A DNA stretch of 64,000 nucleotides from positions 19,752,498 to 19,816,497 of the forward strand of contig NC_081173.1 of assembly GCF_012432095.1 (NCBI RefSeq), written 5' to 3'. Shown piece by piece: positions 52,722 through 62,822 of the stretch. Numbering within the stretch: position 1 is the stretch's first letter; each line of letters starts with the position of its first letter. The position numbers were made by a program, and so were the translations under genes. A model generated the notes under the pieces. It saw nothing but the letters and a program-made list of their open reading frames with translations. It was not told the origin of the DNA and searched no databases. The DNA is from Onychostoma macrolepis (lineage: Eukaryota; Chordata; Actinopteri; Cypriniformes; Cyprinidae).

Positions 52722-53013
52722 GGTAACACTTTACAATAAGGTTCATTAGTTAAACATTAGTTAATGTATTAACTAACATGAACTAACCATGAGCAATACA
52801 TTTGTTACTGTATTTACTAATCTTCGCTAACGTTAGTTAATAAAAATACAGATGTTCATTGTTAGTTCACAGTGCATTAACTAATGTTAACAAGATTTTA
52901 ATAATGTATTAGTAAATGTTGAAATTAACATTAACAAAGATTAATAAACACTGTATAAGTGCAGATTATTATTATTTCATGTTAACTAATGAACCTTATT
53001 GTAAAGTGTTACC
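52722..53013. mobile_element. hAT MITE with perfect ACAAATTA target duplication
   Basis: Inverted ends GGTAACACTTTACAATAAGG and CCTTATTGTAAAGTGTTACC, flanked by ACAAATTA at 52714-52721 and 53014-53021. It fills much of the gap between the annexin and glycoprotein gene A. Confidence 0.9.
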
Positions 53014-53232
53014 ACAAATTACATAAATTCATGCATAGAGATATATTTATATTTGTCAGCAAAGCTAATTTTTAATTTCAAGCATTTAAGCATGCTACTG
53101 TGGATGTAATAGTCATTTATATATAAAGTATATACATATAGTCTAAACTTTACCATCATATATTACTTATATACTACAGTTCTTTGTAAAACAGTCAGGC
53201 TTGCTTTAGTCCAGGGCTGAATCAGGTAATGC

Positions 53233-54953
53233 TCAATTCAACATCATGTACAGCAGAATAGATAGAGTATAGCTGATGACGGTAACTGTCAGCGAGTCGC
53301 TGGACGATGTAGTTGTCCAAATTGAGGTCTGTCCTACTGTTGTCACAGTGGTATTCACTGTCGTCAAGTTATTTGTCATTGTGGTCATATCAGTCATGTT
53401 GCTTGAAAATTCAGTCGTATGAATCGTGGTGGGCTCTGAAGATGGAGACATTGTGGTTGGCTGATCTGATGAAGTTGTCACACTTTCCTGCGAAGTGGGT
53501 TGAGTTGTATCTGAAGTATTTTTTGTGGTTATTGTGGGTGAACTAGTACCAAGTGTTGGAACAGTGGGTTGAGCTGTGGTTTTAGTTGTAGAATCTACAG
53601 TTGTTGGCACAGTGGTTGGATCTGTGCTTGTAACTGAAGTTGCATCAGTTGTTGACGGAAACATTGAAGCTGTACTTGAAGCATCATCAGTTGTTGCCAC
53701 ACCGGTTGTCACAGTCATTGTCACATTAGTCTAGGGAACAATTTAAAAGCTTATTAACCAATGCCAATTTTAGATGTTAAAAATCAAACACAATACAGTG
53801 TTTGTTCCTCAGATTGTATTGCTGTGAAACTTCCCCTTACTTATTACTGTTCTCAATATTGCAGTTTAATTGTTGTAAACATAAAGTGAGAAATCATTTC
53901 CTTAATATTTTTCCAGTCATCTTTAAAACATTCACTTGAGAAGCAGAACAGAAGTCTATATTTTTACTCCATTGACTCAATCCATTGTTTAAAGTATAAA
54001 TCTCACTGTTTTGTTAGTTTTTGTTTTTTTGTGCTTAAAAAATATTCTTATTTTAAAAAATTTAGCTTGTCAAATATTTTTTGTTGTCTTTTTGTAAGAT
54101 GTGTAGACATTTTTTTTACTGAGAAAAACAGAAAAAATACAGATTTCTTTCTGTATATTTTTCTTAGTCCACTGACAAAGAGGTTTTTCCCCCCTTGTTT
54201 TAAGCATAAATGTCACTACATTTGTTATATTTCGGGTCAAAACAAGAAATAAAAATAATTCAAGATAGATCCTCCAATAACAGGTCTTATTAAATCCTTC
54301 CTTACTTTTTTTTTTAAGAGGTTTGGACATTTTTTTAATGGAAAACCACACAAAATAAATTTTTCTGTATATTATATGTGACCCTGGACCACAAAACCAG
54401 TCTTAAGTCGCTGGGGTATATTTGTAGCAATAGCCAAAAATACACTGTATGGGTCAAAATTGTCCATTTTTATTTTATGCCAAAAATCATTAGGATATTG
54501 AGTAAAGATCATGTTCCATGAAGATATTTAGTGAATTTCCTACCATAAATATATAAAAACTTAATTTTTGATTAGTAATATGCATAGCTAAGAACTTAAT
54601 TTGGACAACTTTAAAGGTGATTTTCTCAGCATTTTGATTTTTTTGCACCCTCAGATTCCAGATTTTCAAATAGTTGTATCTCGGCCAAATATTGTCCTAT
54701 CCTAACATCAATGTAAACCATACATCAATGGAAAGCTTATTTATTCATCTTTCAAGTGATGTAGAAATCTCAATTTTGAAAGATTTACACACATGACTGG
54801 TTTTGTGGTCCAGGGTCACATATTATATTATACACATGATAATATTGTAAGATGACAACATTATGGAGAAAATACACAAGTTGTATGTGTATTTACCTGA
54901 GCCTGGGAGACCAGCAGAGCCAACATCCAGAATTGTGTTATCAGGCACTTCAT
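53233..54953 (-). CDS. Mucin-like GPI-anchored glycoprotein A (two exons, 184 aa)
   Basis: Exon 1 is 54897-54953 and encodes 19 residues, MKCLITQFWMLALLVSQAQ, a signal peptide ending at a CAG/GTAAAT donor in phase 0. Exon 2 is 53233-53730, entered after TTCCCTAG, and encodes 165 residues. The mature part is dominated by Thr and Ser, with Pro, and so suited to dense O-glycosylation. It also carries five N-glycosylation sequons (NVT, NTS, NMT, NLT, NTT). The C-terminus has the small-residue run SSSDS followed by a 19-residue hydrophobic tail ending YMMLN and then the stop, the classic GPI-attachment layout. A TATA box lies about 115 bases upstream. I recognise no named orthologue. Two exons, GPI anchoring and position beside a CRYBG2-like gene recall mammalian CD52, although the ectodomain is far longer. 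Confidence 0.8.
54377..54820. mobile_element. MITE with TGTGACCCTGGACCACAAAA ends, in the intron of gene A
   Basis: The inverted partner GACTGGTTTTGTGGTCCAGG plus GTCACA closes it. A widespread fish repeat without coding capacity. It makes up about 40% of the single intron of glycoprotein gene A. Confidence 0.8.
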
Positions 54954-55067
54954 GATGGAGAGAAAACGGTAAAAGATGCCACAGAGAATGAGATTTGCTC
55001 CGAATACGATGTCAAACTGCGACCAATCCAACAGGTGCTCACAATGTGCCCGTGTCCCTCCTCCGCT

Positions 55068-55075
55068 CTTATATA
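55068..55075 (-). promoter_or_regulatory. TATA box of glycoprotein gene A
   Basis: TATATAAG on the minus strand in a GC-richer setting (GCCCTATATAAGAGCGGAGG). It sits 115 bases before the ATG, so transcription would start around 55040 with a 5' UTR of about 85 bases. Confidence 0.6.
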
Positions 55076-55079
55076 GGGC

Positions 55080-56103
55080 TCATCTACGAGCTGTAATTAT
55101 GTCATGTTCTCATGGTCAGACACAGGTGTGGATTAGTGAAATCTCTCAAGCTGAACAGCCACTCCCTGGTCCAGGATGAAGGTGCTATTTGTTCTGAGTT
55201 GTGTGCCCAGCTTCTATTGACTATATGTTACTGTTTTATGGATTTTTACTGGTTAACCTTTTTCCTGTCAATATTAACCAAACGATTGTCCTCTTTGCCT
55301 CTCACATTGTGTGGTAACATATGTCATCTTTTTATTTAGATTCAGTGTGTTAAAAGATCATTGAAATGTGAATGTCTTGATGTTATGACAGTATAGTTTC
55401 CCAATTTTCTCATTATTAAACCTATATTTGATGGTGAGGGGTTCTTTTCTCCCCATTTTCCAGTTATACTGTAATTGTTATGAGCAGCTGCTGAACTTTA
55501 AGGGTCTAGTCATATTTCTTGGAAATATCCTTTTGCTTCCTTGTTCCTCTGAATCATGGCCATGAGGAAAAACATGTAAAAATTATTCCTATAATGCCCT
55601 CAATAAAGACACTTATGATATCATTTAAACTCACAACTCGAGTGTAAATTGTAAATTTTATAGTGTTACATGCTGTTCATTGGTTTTAGAGTAGCTTCTG
55701 TTTTCTTCTTCCTGATTTCTTTTTTCTTATCAAAACTGTTTGTTTCCTCTATTGCCAATGTAGGGCACACTGATTTTAAAGAGTGACTTGTTTAAAAATA
55801 TTAATAAAGGATAATGTGTATGGATGGTCCTCAACAGGCCTCTGTACTCTTGACACACTTGTGGTTTTGAAGGGCTGTTGAATTCAGGTTGCAAAAATGT
55901 TTTATTTTATCAAACAGAATAAAACGCCATATTTAGTTTTTTGTCAGTAAGTGTTTAACATGGTATTCAGACCTCGTTCTTGGAAATAATTATGAATTTC
56001 ACATGTAAGCATGAAGTCTGAAAACCATGTTATGACATTATGTCAGACAGACAGGCACTCACACACACACACCCACACCCACACACATATACATACATAT
56101 ATA
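55080..56103. other. Region upstream of glycoprotein gene A
   Basis: Starts just upstream of the gene A TATA box. AT-rich with no recognisable gene, ending in a CA/TA microsatellite (about 56056-56103) next to the decayed Tc1 element. Confidence 0.5.
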
Positions 56104-57290
56104 CAGTGGAGAACAAAATTAGGCCTACAGAACTCTTATAGTTTTACAAAATAACCAAGGCACTTCAACAAAAACCCTTTATTTTGTGGAAAACACAGTG
56201 ATCAAATTTAGAGAACGGCAATGATTGTAGAACAAAGAAAGATTACTAAAATTAACTAGAATGTCTGAAGGTTATAGTAGTCAAAAATTAGTAGGAAGTG
56301 TTCAGGCCTTTGCTTTGAATGACTTCAGCATCTGTGGCTGTAGGATATCACTAGTCTCTCACACTACTCTGGTGTGGTCTTGGTCCACTCTTCTTCCAGT
56401 CTCTTCCACAGTTCTGTAACTACAGTGGGTTTCTTGGCCATAACTTTGGATTTTCCAGGGATTTCCAATCGGGTTTAGATCAGAACTCTGGCCCAACCAT
56501 TTCATCATTTCATTGTTTTTAGCTTCAAGGAACTGCTTTAGCTGTTTTGCTGTGTGACAGGGGGCAGTGTCCTGCCTGAAAATTGCTGGCTAATTGGGCA
56601 ATGAACGCAATGAAGAAACCGAATATCGCTGCAGGAGGTTCTGATAAATATTTGCATTCGTTCTGCCATGTTGCTGTATAAGAGGCCCAACTCCTGCTGC
56701 AGAAAAAATCACCCAAACAATGACATTTCCTCCTCCAATCTACATTTCCAATGTTTCCCATTGGACCCAATAAATGAAACTTGCTTTCATCACTAAAGTG
56801 AACTTTGGGCCAGTTCTCCTCTCTCCACACATCATGCTCCTCAGCAAAGGTTAGTGTAGCCTTTTGATTCTGATGCTGATGGGAGGTTTGGTCACTGCAG
56901 AGTGGACTTTCAGTCCAAATTCTATTAAACTTTGAGACACTGTATGCCCTGTTCAGTGCTGAACTGGTAAGCAATTCCAACTGTAGTGTTGAATGTTTGT
57001 CCATTGAGATTCTCTGCATTATCCTTTCCTTTCGTGCATTTGTCTTTTGTGAACGACCAGCCTTTTTGTGGGTCTTGAATGAGTTAGTGACATTGTAAAG
57101 AAGCAATATTCTAGAAATCACAGATTTGGAATGACCAACTTTTCTTGCTATCTGTACAACCTGCTGTCGGAGGTTTTCAGTCACAAGTTAGGCTGCCAGT
57201 TAAAGTGTTTATCAGATAATTAGGGAAATTATCACCAGATTAACACCACTAACTGGGAGGTATCTGAAAGTGTTCTCTAATTTTGTTCAG
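56104..57290 (-). mobile_element. Decayed Tc1-like element between glycoprotein genes A and B
   Basis: One end is CAGTGGAGAACAAAATTAGG after a TA at 56102-56103; the other end carries the inverted TTCTCTAATTTTGTTC and is then degraded. The body is a minus-strand transposase, open from 57184 to 56525, with motifs VHFSDESKF and further on SSDLNPIG. The catalytic Glu of the last motif appears replaced by Gly and frames are lost near 56560. Inactive. Confidence 0.8.
56340..57184 (-). pseudogene. Tc1-type transposase pseudogene
   Basis: Begins MTENLRQQVVQIARKVGHSK, a paired-like helix-turn-helix. It continues through the first catalytic Asp (FSDESKF), shifts frame before the second, and reads DLNPIGNPW where DLNPIENLW is expected. 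Order and motifs are those of the Tc1 superfamily. Confidence 0.75.
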
Positions 57291-58173
57291 AAGTTTTTTA
57301 GACTGTGCTTCAGAATATATTTAATTTAATGCTTTAAAAAACTATGCTTTTACTTCTAGGATGACTTTAAATAAGACAACTTCATAATTTTGGAAATTTT
57401 CATACAAATCTAAATTTGTCTATATTTACAAAATACATTTAAACTGGTGAAAAAATGGGAAATCTTTTCTTTGCACTTTTGTCAATAAATAAATGTTAAA
57501 GGGATTTAACAACTCAGATTTTTGATTTCACTGCATTTTACAAAATGTCCCAAATTATTTGGAATTGGGATTGTACACAAGTACGAATACACTAATTTTA
57601 TTAATCAGTTCCTTAAATACTTTTTATAAAACAATACACTTCTGCTGTAAATCTGTCCATTTTAGGTTTCGAGACCATCTGTTCATTATATTATATTATA
57701 TTATATTATATTATATTATATGTAATTTTTAGTGTTTGTTTTTAGTCTTTGCACAACATTTCCCAAAAAGATTTTGAAACATGTCGTGTAATTCTACCTT
57801 TGCCATGCAATCTATACTGTGACAGTGCTGACCTTTACCACAGGGAAGTTGAACAATATGTAGACAATTCATCTTTCATGAAAATTTCTGTGTGCGGGAA
57901 GCTTACAATTTTGATCAATTTGTGAGACAAATAGATTGATGTTACTTGAGTCAATAGCGTGTGTTTTTAACTCCAGTCAGCTGAACATTTGAGAATGAAA
58001 CCAGCATCATTTAGAGTAATTTTAGAGTTTATTTTAAATGATTATTTTATGTCCTTATAAAACGAATATTATTTATGAATTTCAAGTACTCTTTATTCAT
58101 TTTTTTTCTCACAATTATTTTATTGTTTATGTGAAAGTATAATTAAAAAGAAAAGGAAAAAAAGACAATGTTC
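57291..58173. other. Intergenic stretch with an ATATT microsatellite
   Basis: An ATTAT pentamer run lies at about 57682-57722. Otherwise AT-rich with nothing recognisable. Confidence 0.5.
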
Positions 58174-58380
58174 AGTAGCACTTTATTTTACAGTCCTGTT
58201 CCTCATGTACATACTATGTACTTATTATAGTAATTACAATAACTAGGTACTAACCCTGAACCTACCCCTAAACCTAACCCTACCCCATGTAGTTACCTTA
58301 TGTTACCTTCTTTAGATAAGTACACTGTAAGTACACTGTAAATACATGCAAGTACATGTACCGTAAAATAAAGTGCAACC
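58174..58380. mobile_element. hAT-like MITE downstream of gene B
   Basis: Ends AGTAGCACTTTATTTTACAG and AAAATAAAGTGCAACC, with near-matching 8-base flanks CAATGTTC and CAATGTCC. Confidence 0.65.
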
Positions 58381-58501
58381 CAATGTCCTTATCATATATA
58401 CAGAATTGAAATGAACAAGCTAAATTTTTCCTGGATGTAGTGGCTCTTGATTTCAAATGGTTACTCATCATTTTTCCAGACCACCAGAGACCACCAATTG
58501 C

Positions 58502-60955
58502 TCATTGCCACCACAGGTACATGGACACTGGCAGGAACAGTAGACCGAATGAAGCGCTGAGGTTGGGAGTTTGGTTTGTGGGACTGTTTTTTGTTGTAGT
58601 TTTCAGTGTTGTTGTTGTTGTTTCTGCTGCTGATGCTGCTACTACTGTTGTTGTTGTTGTCGCTGCTATAGTTGTTGCTGTTGTTGTTGTTGTTGCTGCT
58701 TCTGCTGCTGCTGTTGTTATTGCTGCTGGTGTTGCTGTTGTTGTTGCTGCTGCTGTTGTTATTGCTGCTGGTGTTGCTGTTGTTGTTGTTGTTTTTGCTG
58801 CTGGTGTTGCTGGTGTTGTTGTTGTTGTTGCTGCTATTGTTGTTGTTGTTCCTGTTAATGCTTTTATTGCTGCTGCTGTTGCTGCTATTGTTGTTGTTGT
58901 TGTTGCTACGGCTGCTGCTGCTGTTGTTGCTGGTGTTGTTATAGTAGTTGTTGTTGTTGCTGGTGTTGTCGTTGCTGCTTCTGCTGCTGCTGCTTCTGCT
59001 GCTGTTGTTATTGCTGCTGGTGTTGCTGTTGTTGTTGTTGTTGTTGTTGTTGCTGCTATTGTTGTTGTTGTTCCTGTTAATGCTTTTATTGCTGCTGCTG
59101 TTGCTGCTATTGTTGTTGTTGTTGTTGTTGTTTCTACGGCTGCTGCTGCTGTTGTTGTTATAGTAGTTGTTGTTGTTGCTGGTGTTGTCGTTGCTGTTGC
59201 TGGTGCTGTTGTTGTTGTTGCTGGTCTTGCCGTTGTTGTTGTTGTTGTTGTTGTTGATGCTGCTGCTGCTGTTGTTATTGCTGCTGGTGTTGCTGTTGTT
59301 GCTGCTATTGTTGTTGTTGTTCCTGTTAATGCTGTTGTTGCTGGTTTTGTTGCTGTTGCTGCTATTGTTGTTCCTGTTAATGCTGTTGTTGTTGTTGCTG
59401 CTGCTGTTGCTGCTATTGTTGTTGTTGTTGCAATGGCTGCTGCTGTTGTTGTTGTTGTTGTTGTTGTTGTAGTTGTTGTTGTTGTTGCTGCTGGTGTTGT
59501 TGTTGCTGTTGCTGGTGCTGTTGTTGTTGTTGTTGTTGTTGGTCTTGCCGTTGTTGTTGTTGTTGTTGTTGATGCTGCTGCTGCTGTTGATGCTGCGGCT
59601 GTTGTTGTTGTTGTTGTTGCTGGTGTTGTTGTTGTTGCTGCTGGTCTTGCCGTTGTTGTTGTTGATGATGCTGCTGTTGATGCTGCTGCTGCTGTTGTTG
59701 TTGTTGCTGGTGGTGGTGTTGTTGTTGTTGCTGCTGGTCTTGCCGTTGTTGTTGTTGTTGATGCTGCTGTTGTTGTTGTTGCTGCTGTTATTGTTATTGC
59801 TTCTGCAGGAGCTGTTGTTGCTGGTGTCGTTGTTGTTGTTGATGCTGCTGTTGTTGCTGGTGTTGTTGTTGATGCTGCTGTTGTTGTTATTGCTGCTGTT
59901 ATTGTTGTTGCTGGTCTTGTCGTTGTTGCTGGTGTCGTTGTTGTTGTTGTTGTTGTTATTGTTGGTGATGCTGCTGTTGTCATCGTTGCTGTTGCTGGTC
60001 TTGTCGTTGTTGTTGCTGGTGGTGGTGTTGTTGCTGCTGTTGCTGGTCTTGTCGTTGTTGCTGTTGCTGCTGTGGTTGCAGTGATCATGCTGTGTATGGT
60101 TGTAGATGGACTTTGTGTGGTGGTCTAAAATGTGAAATAATGGGATGTTTACCATGATAAATCGATTTGCTTATAAAACCACATTACATCCCCCACCGTA
60201 TGTTATTTTGAATATGAAATACATCAGGCTCTTTTGTTTCACTCTGATGCTTTAAAATACTTATACCTATACAGTAATGCTGTCTAATTTTGTGTTTGAT
60301 AAACTATAATCAGTGAAACATCTGAAAAGCCACAAATTTGTTTGAAAAGAACAAAATTACCATCATTTAAAATAAAATCAAAAATACACATGCACTGTAA
60401 AAAAAAAAAAAAAAAGTTGAGCCAACTTAAAATTTTAAGGCAACCAGCTTCAGCAGATTTTTGAGTTTTCTCAACTTGTCGTTTTAAGTTTATACAACAA
60501 AATAAAGAGGAGTCTCCCACAAAAATAAGTTGAGCAAACTCAAAAATCTGCTGAAGCTGGTAAAACAATTTTTTTTAAGTTCGCTCAACTTTTCTTTTTT
60601 TTTTACAGTGTGCCTGATAAAGAGCTGATGGTCGAAACGTTGTACGAGCTTTAATAATGTTTTTTGAAACAGTTATATCAGTGTGCTAACATTCCAGTTG
60701 TTTTTTGCATAATTTAAAATAACCTCTTTTCATTTCAAAAGAACTGTTTGATATACATTTGGTTTAATAGTAAATTGTCATATTTTAAAACAAGTCACAC
60801 TCATTATTTATGTGGATCTTACATCAATTTCCTTAATATAAATGTACTTTTCAATTAACTCAAATAGAAAAAAATGAAATTACCTGTGCAGATGTAAATA
60901 ACAGCTGAGCTGCCATGGGCAATGCAAAAACCAAAATCTTGAACATGATGAACAT
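58502..60955 (-). CDS. Mucin-like GPI-anchored glycoprotein B (two exons, 564 aa), encoded by a CTG/TTG repeat
   Basis: Exon 1 is 60884-60955. It encodes the 24-residue signal peptide MFIMFKILVFALPMAAQLLF plus TSAQ and ends at a CAG/GTAATT donor in phase 0; a second in-frame ATG at 60946 could also be used. Exon 2 is 58502-60124, entered after CACATTTTAG, and is open for 540 codons. It begins TTTQSPSTTIHS, runs through a Thr/Ala-rich domain of ACN and GCN codons with recurring ARPATTTT and ALTGTT blocks, and ends NQTPNLSASFG then LLFLPVSMYLWWQ, a GPI-type tail with two N-glycosylation sequons just before it. The plus strand reads as runs of TTG and CTG, which would normally be dismissed as a microsatellite. 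The signal exon, the phase match, the TATA box and the non-repetitive GPI tail in the same frame argue that this strand is the real one. Confidence 0.75.
58570..60070. repeat. CTG/TTG trinucleotide repeat tract with higher-order units (coding in gene B)
   Basis: About 1.5 kb of imperfect TTG/CTG/GTT triplets on the plus strand. Superimposed are longer units: the block around TTGTTCCTGTTAATGC recurs near 58850, 59070, 59320 and 59370, and GGTCTTGCCG-type blocks recur near 59220, 59540, 59645 and 59735 (with TCG variants further on). Most length changes appear to be multiples of three, because the minus frame stays open from 60124 to 58502. Confidence 0.9.
60391..60612. repeat. Palindromic MITE in the intron of gene B
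   Basis: TGCACTGTAAAAAA at one end and TTTTTTTTACAGTGTG at the other, with inverted internal words ACCAGCTTCAGCAGATTTTT and AAAATCTGCTGAAGCTGGT. Confidence 0.85.
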
Positions 60956-61033
60956 GATGTATATTAGCCTATTTTGAGGTCCTGGTCCAGGTGCTAATGT
61001 GTGGTTGGTTAGACCTTGTTTGCGATAAACAAG

Positions 61034-61041
61034 CTTTTATA
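61034..61041 (-). promoter_or_regulatory. TATA box of glycoprotein gene B
   Basis: TATAAAAG on the minus strand within GTAGCCTATAAAAGCTTG, 79 bases before the first ATG. The spacing is similar to gene A, and the start site would fall near 61005. Confidence 0.6.
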
Positions 61042-61599
61042 GGCTACTCCCCTCTGCCATAAACAGAAACAATTAACATTATGTCGAACAGCCAATCAGC
61101 TGGTCTCTCACTCATTGCACTCAAAATGACATTTGTACAGTCTTTCTTAACATTTCTTTAAAACGTTGTCTTATTTTACAGTGCAAATATAAAACATCCT
61201 TTTATCTTAATACAGCAAAATAAATAAAGATACATTCTTGTCATTGAATATAGTTTATTTTAAAACTAAGAACAAGTCAAGAAATCTTACACAATTTTGT
61301 TTCTCAAGTAGATGTCTTGTTGAGATGTTGAGATATTTATACTACAACAAAGCAAAAATACAGATTAAGAAAATGATTTGCATTTGCGAAAATATGTGAT
61401 CTCCATGGTTAGTTTGGTTGCTACATCATGCTTTCCACACATTTAAACAATATATGCATGTTTAATACAATATATTAAACAATGATAATGCTAGATCAAG
61501 ATTTTTCTTTCTTAAGCCCAAATCAGTGAAAGTGGTACTGTATGAAAGTAGGACACATTCAATGGCAATGGCATGACTGGAATGCTCAAACATTATTAT

Positions 61600-61858
61600 C
61601 ACTCTGTATTAGACCTAGAAGAACATTAAACTGAGCTGTGTTAAGAATATTTCTCATAAGATGAAGAATCAGTTTGTGTGACTTTGGAAAGAAGATGAAA
61701 TTGCTGAGTTTATATATATATATATATTTCTTCATAATATATTTTATACTCTGATGTTTATATGCAGTTTTACTGGTGTTCGTGACAAAGACATTGAAAT
61801 GTGACCAATGAATTTAAAAATGAAAATGTCCTCTTCTGCTTGCAGGAAATGTCCTGAG
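61600..61858. repeat. Local duplication, copy 1
   Basis: Clearly similar to 62959-63228: both run from a CACTCTGT start, through GAAGAACATTAAACTGAG, a TTTATACTCTGATGTTTATA core, to a GCTTGCAGGAAATGTCCTGAG end. Same orientation, about 1.36 kb apart, with scattered substitutions and an AT microsatellite (61710-61730) in this copy. It suggests tandem duplication inside the mucin-like gene cluster. Confidence 0.8.
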
Positions 61859-62453
61859 AGGTCTGGCCTGCACACCTGCCTTATCAGTTAAAAAGTTAAT
61901 TTGCAAAGTCGAAGTATTTGCATTTGGTTTGTTTAGCAAGAAATGTTATACTGGACGAGACATGAAATTGCACAACTGTACTGCACAAATTGTTGCACTA
62001 TTTGAGATTGCTTTGACTGATCACATATTGTGCATTAAGCTACATACACCTACACATGATTTAAATTTTCAACATCTGCGATTTAGAGTGATTGTCTCAC
62101 TTCAGACCATCAAATGGGACTCCATTACAAAACAATCCAGCTAAAACAATTTCCAATGTCCCATATTTCCCTAGTTCAACCAATTGTACAAATACATATG
62201 TTTATGTCTTATATATTAGCCTATTTTGTTGCAAATTTGGCATTTGACAAAAAACAGTTTGTACGGCTATATGGATTGACAAGATCAGCATTGCATCACA
62301 CAATATTTGTGTTAGTAAAATAGACATTAAAGTGCCACAGAAAAACATTTGCTGACTACTAACTACAAAATTAACTGAAGAATGATTAATAGTTCTTGAA
62401 GTTAATGAGAGTTAATGCAGGTAAAGCATTATTTGGCACTCTGTGTGACTGCA

Positions 62454-62822
62454 TTAAAGTTCCACTACGACAAGAAACATCAGAGAGATCAGCAGAAATC
62501 CAAAGTGGACATTCTGGGCTGAAGCACTACCGTGAGGTTGGTCGGAGGAGCCAGGGCTTGGGGTGGGAGTCAGCGGTGGTTTTGCCATGGTGCTGGTTGT
62601 GACCACAGGTGTGGTAAACAGAGGTTGGGTTACGGCAGAGGTTATGGCGGGACGTGGTGAAGAGATCCCGGAGCTCTGGGACTGAGGATTTGGAGAAGGG
62701 CTGGTAATATGAGTCGGTGAAGTGGTAATGATGTTTGAGTCGGTCATCATTTGGGAGATACTGTGTGAGGATGCAGTCACAGGACTGACTGTTGTGGTAA
62801 TATCGGTCTGTTGAGTTGTGCT
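62454..62822 (-). CDS. Mucin-like GPI-anchored glycoprotein C, ectodomain/GPI exon only (122 codons; signal exon not found)
   Basis: Opens after CTAACAACAG with STTQQTDITTTVSP, in the same phase-0 style as genes A and B. It continues Ser/Thr/Pro rich (SPTHITSPSPNPQSQ, PLTPTPSPGSSDQ) and ends SASAQNVHFG followed by FLLISLMFLVVVEL and a stop, again a GPI-type tail. There are no N-glycosylation sequons. I scanned the minus strand up to 64000 and found no signal-peptide exon with a phase-0 donor. Exon 1 may therefore lie beyond the window, or the gene may be a broken duplicate. Orientation, composition and tail tie it to its two neighbours. Confidence 0.55.
   Translation of the reverse strand, partial: STTQQTDITTTVSPVTASSHSISQMMTDSNIITTSPTHITSPSPNPQSQSSGISSPRPAITSAVTQPLFTTPVVTTSTMAKPPLTPTPSPGSSDQPHGSASAQNVHFGFLLISLMFLVVVEL

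Larger units (their letters stand above)
60956..62453. other. Intergenic stretch between glycoprotein genes B and C
   Basis: Carries the gene B promoter at its low end and duplication copy 1 at 61600-61858. The remaining AT-rich DNA, including 61880-62450, shows no exon or repeat I can name. Confidence 0.5.

Noticed and set aside
58255..58290. Telomere-like CCCTAA words
   Set aside because: Only a few degenerate copies, inside a hAT-like MITE. Not a telomere or interstitial telomeric array.
58502..60124. Antifreeze glycoprotein because of Thr/Ala repeats
   Set aside because: Lacks regular Thr-Ala-Ala tripeptides with cleavable spacers, and a GPI tail is present. The composition is only superficially alike.
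58440..60128. Plus-strand 562-residue Val/Ala-rich ORF over the triplet repeat
   Set aside because: Antisense shadow of the repeat. It has no domain or sensible termini, and the minus Thr/Ala frame has a signal exon and GPI tail.
58461..60155. Minus-strand Asn/Ser-rich 564-residue ORF
   Set aside because: Its frame runs across the gene B acceptor into the intron and does not match the signal exon phase. It is an alternative frame of the same repeat.
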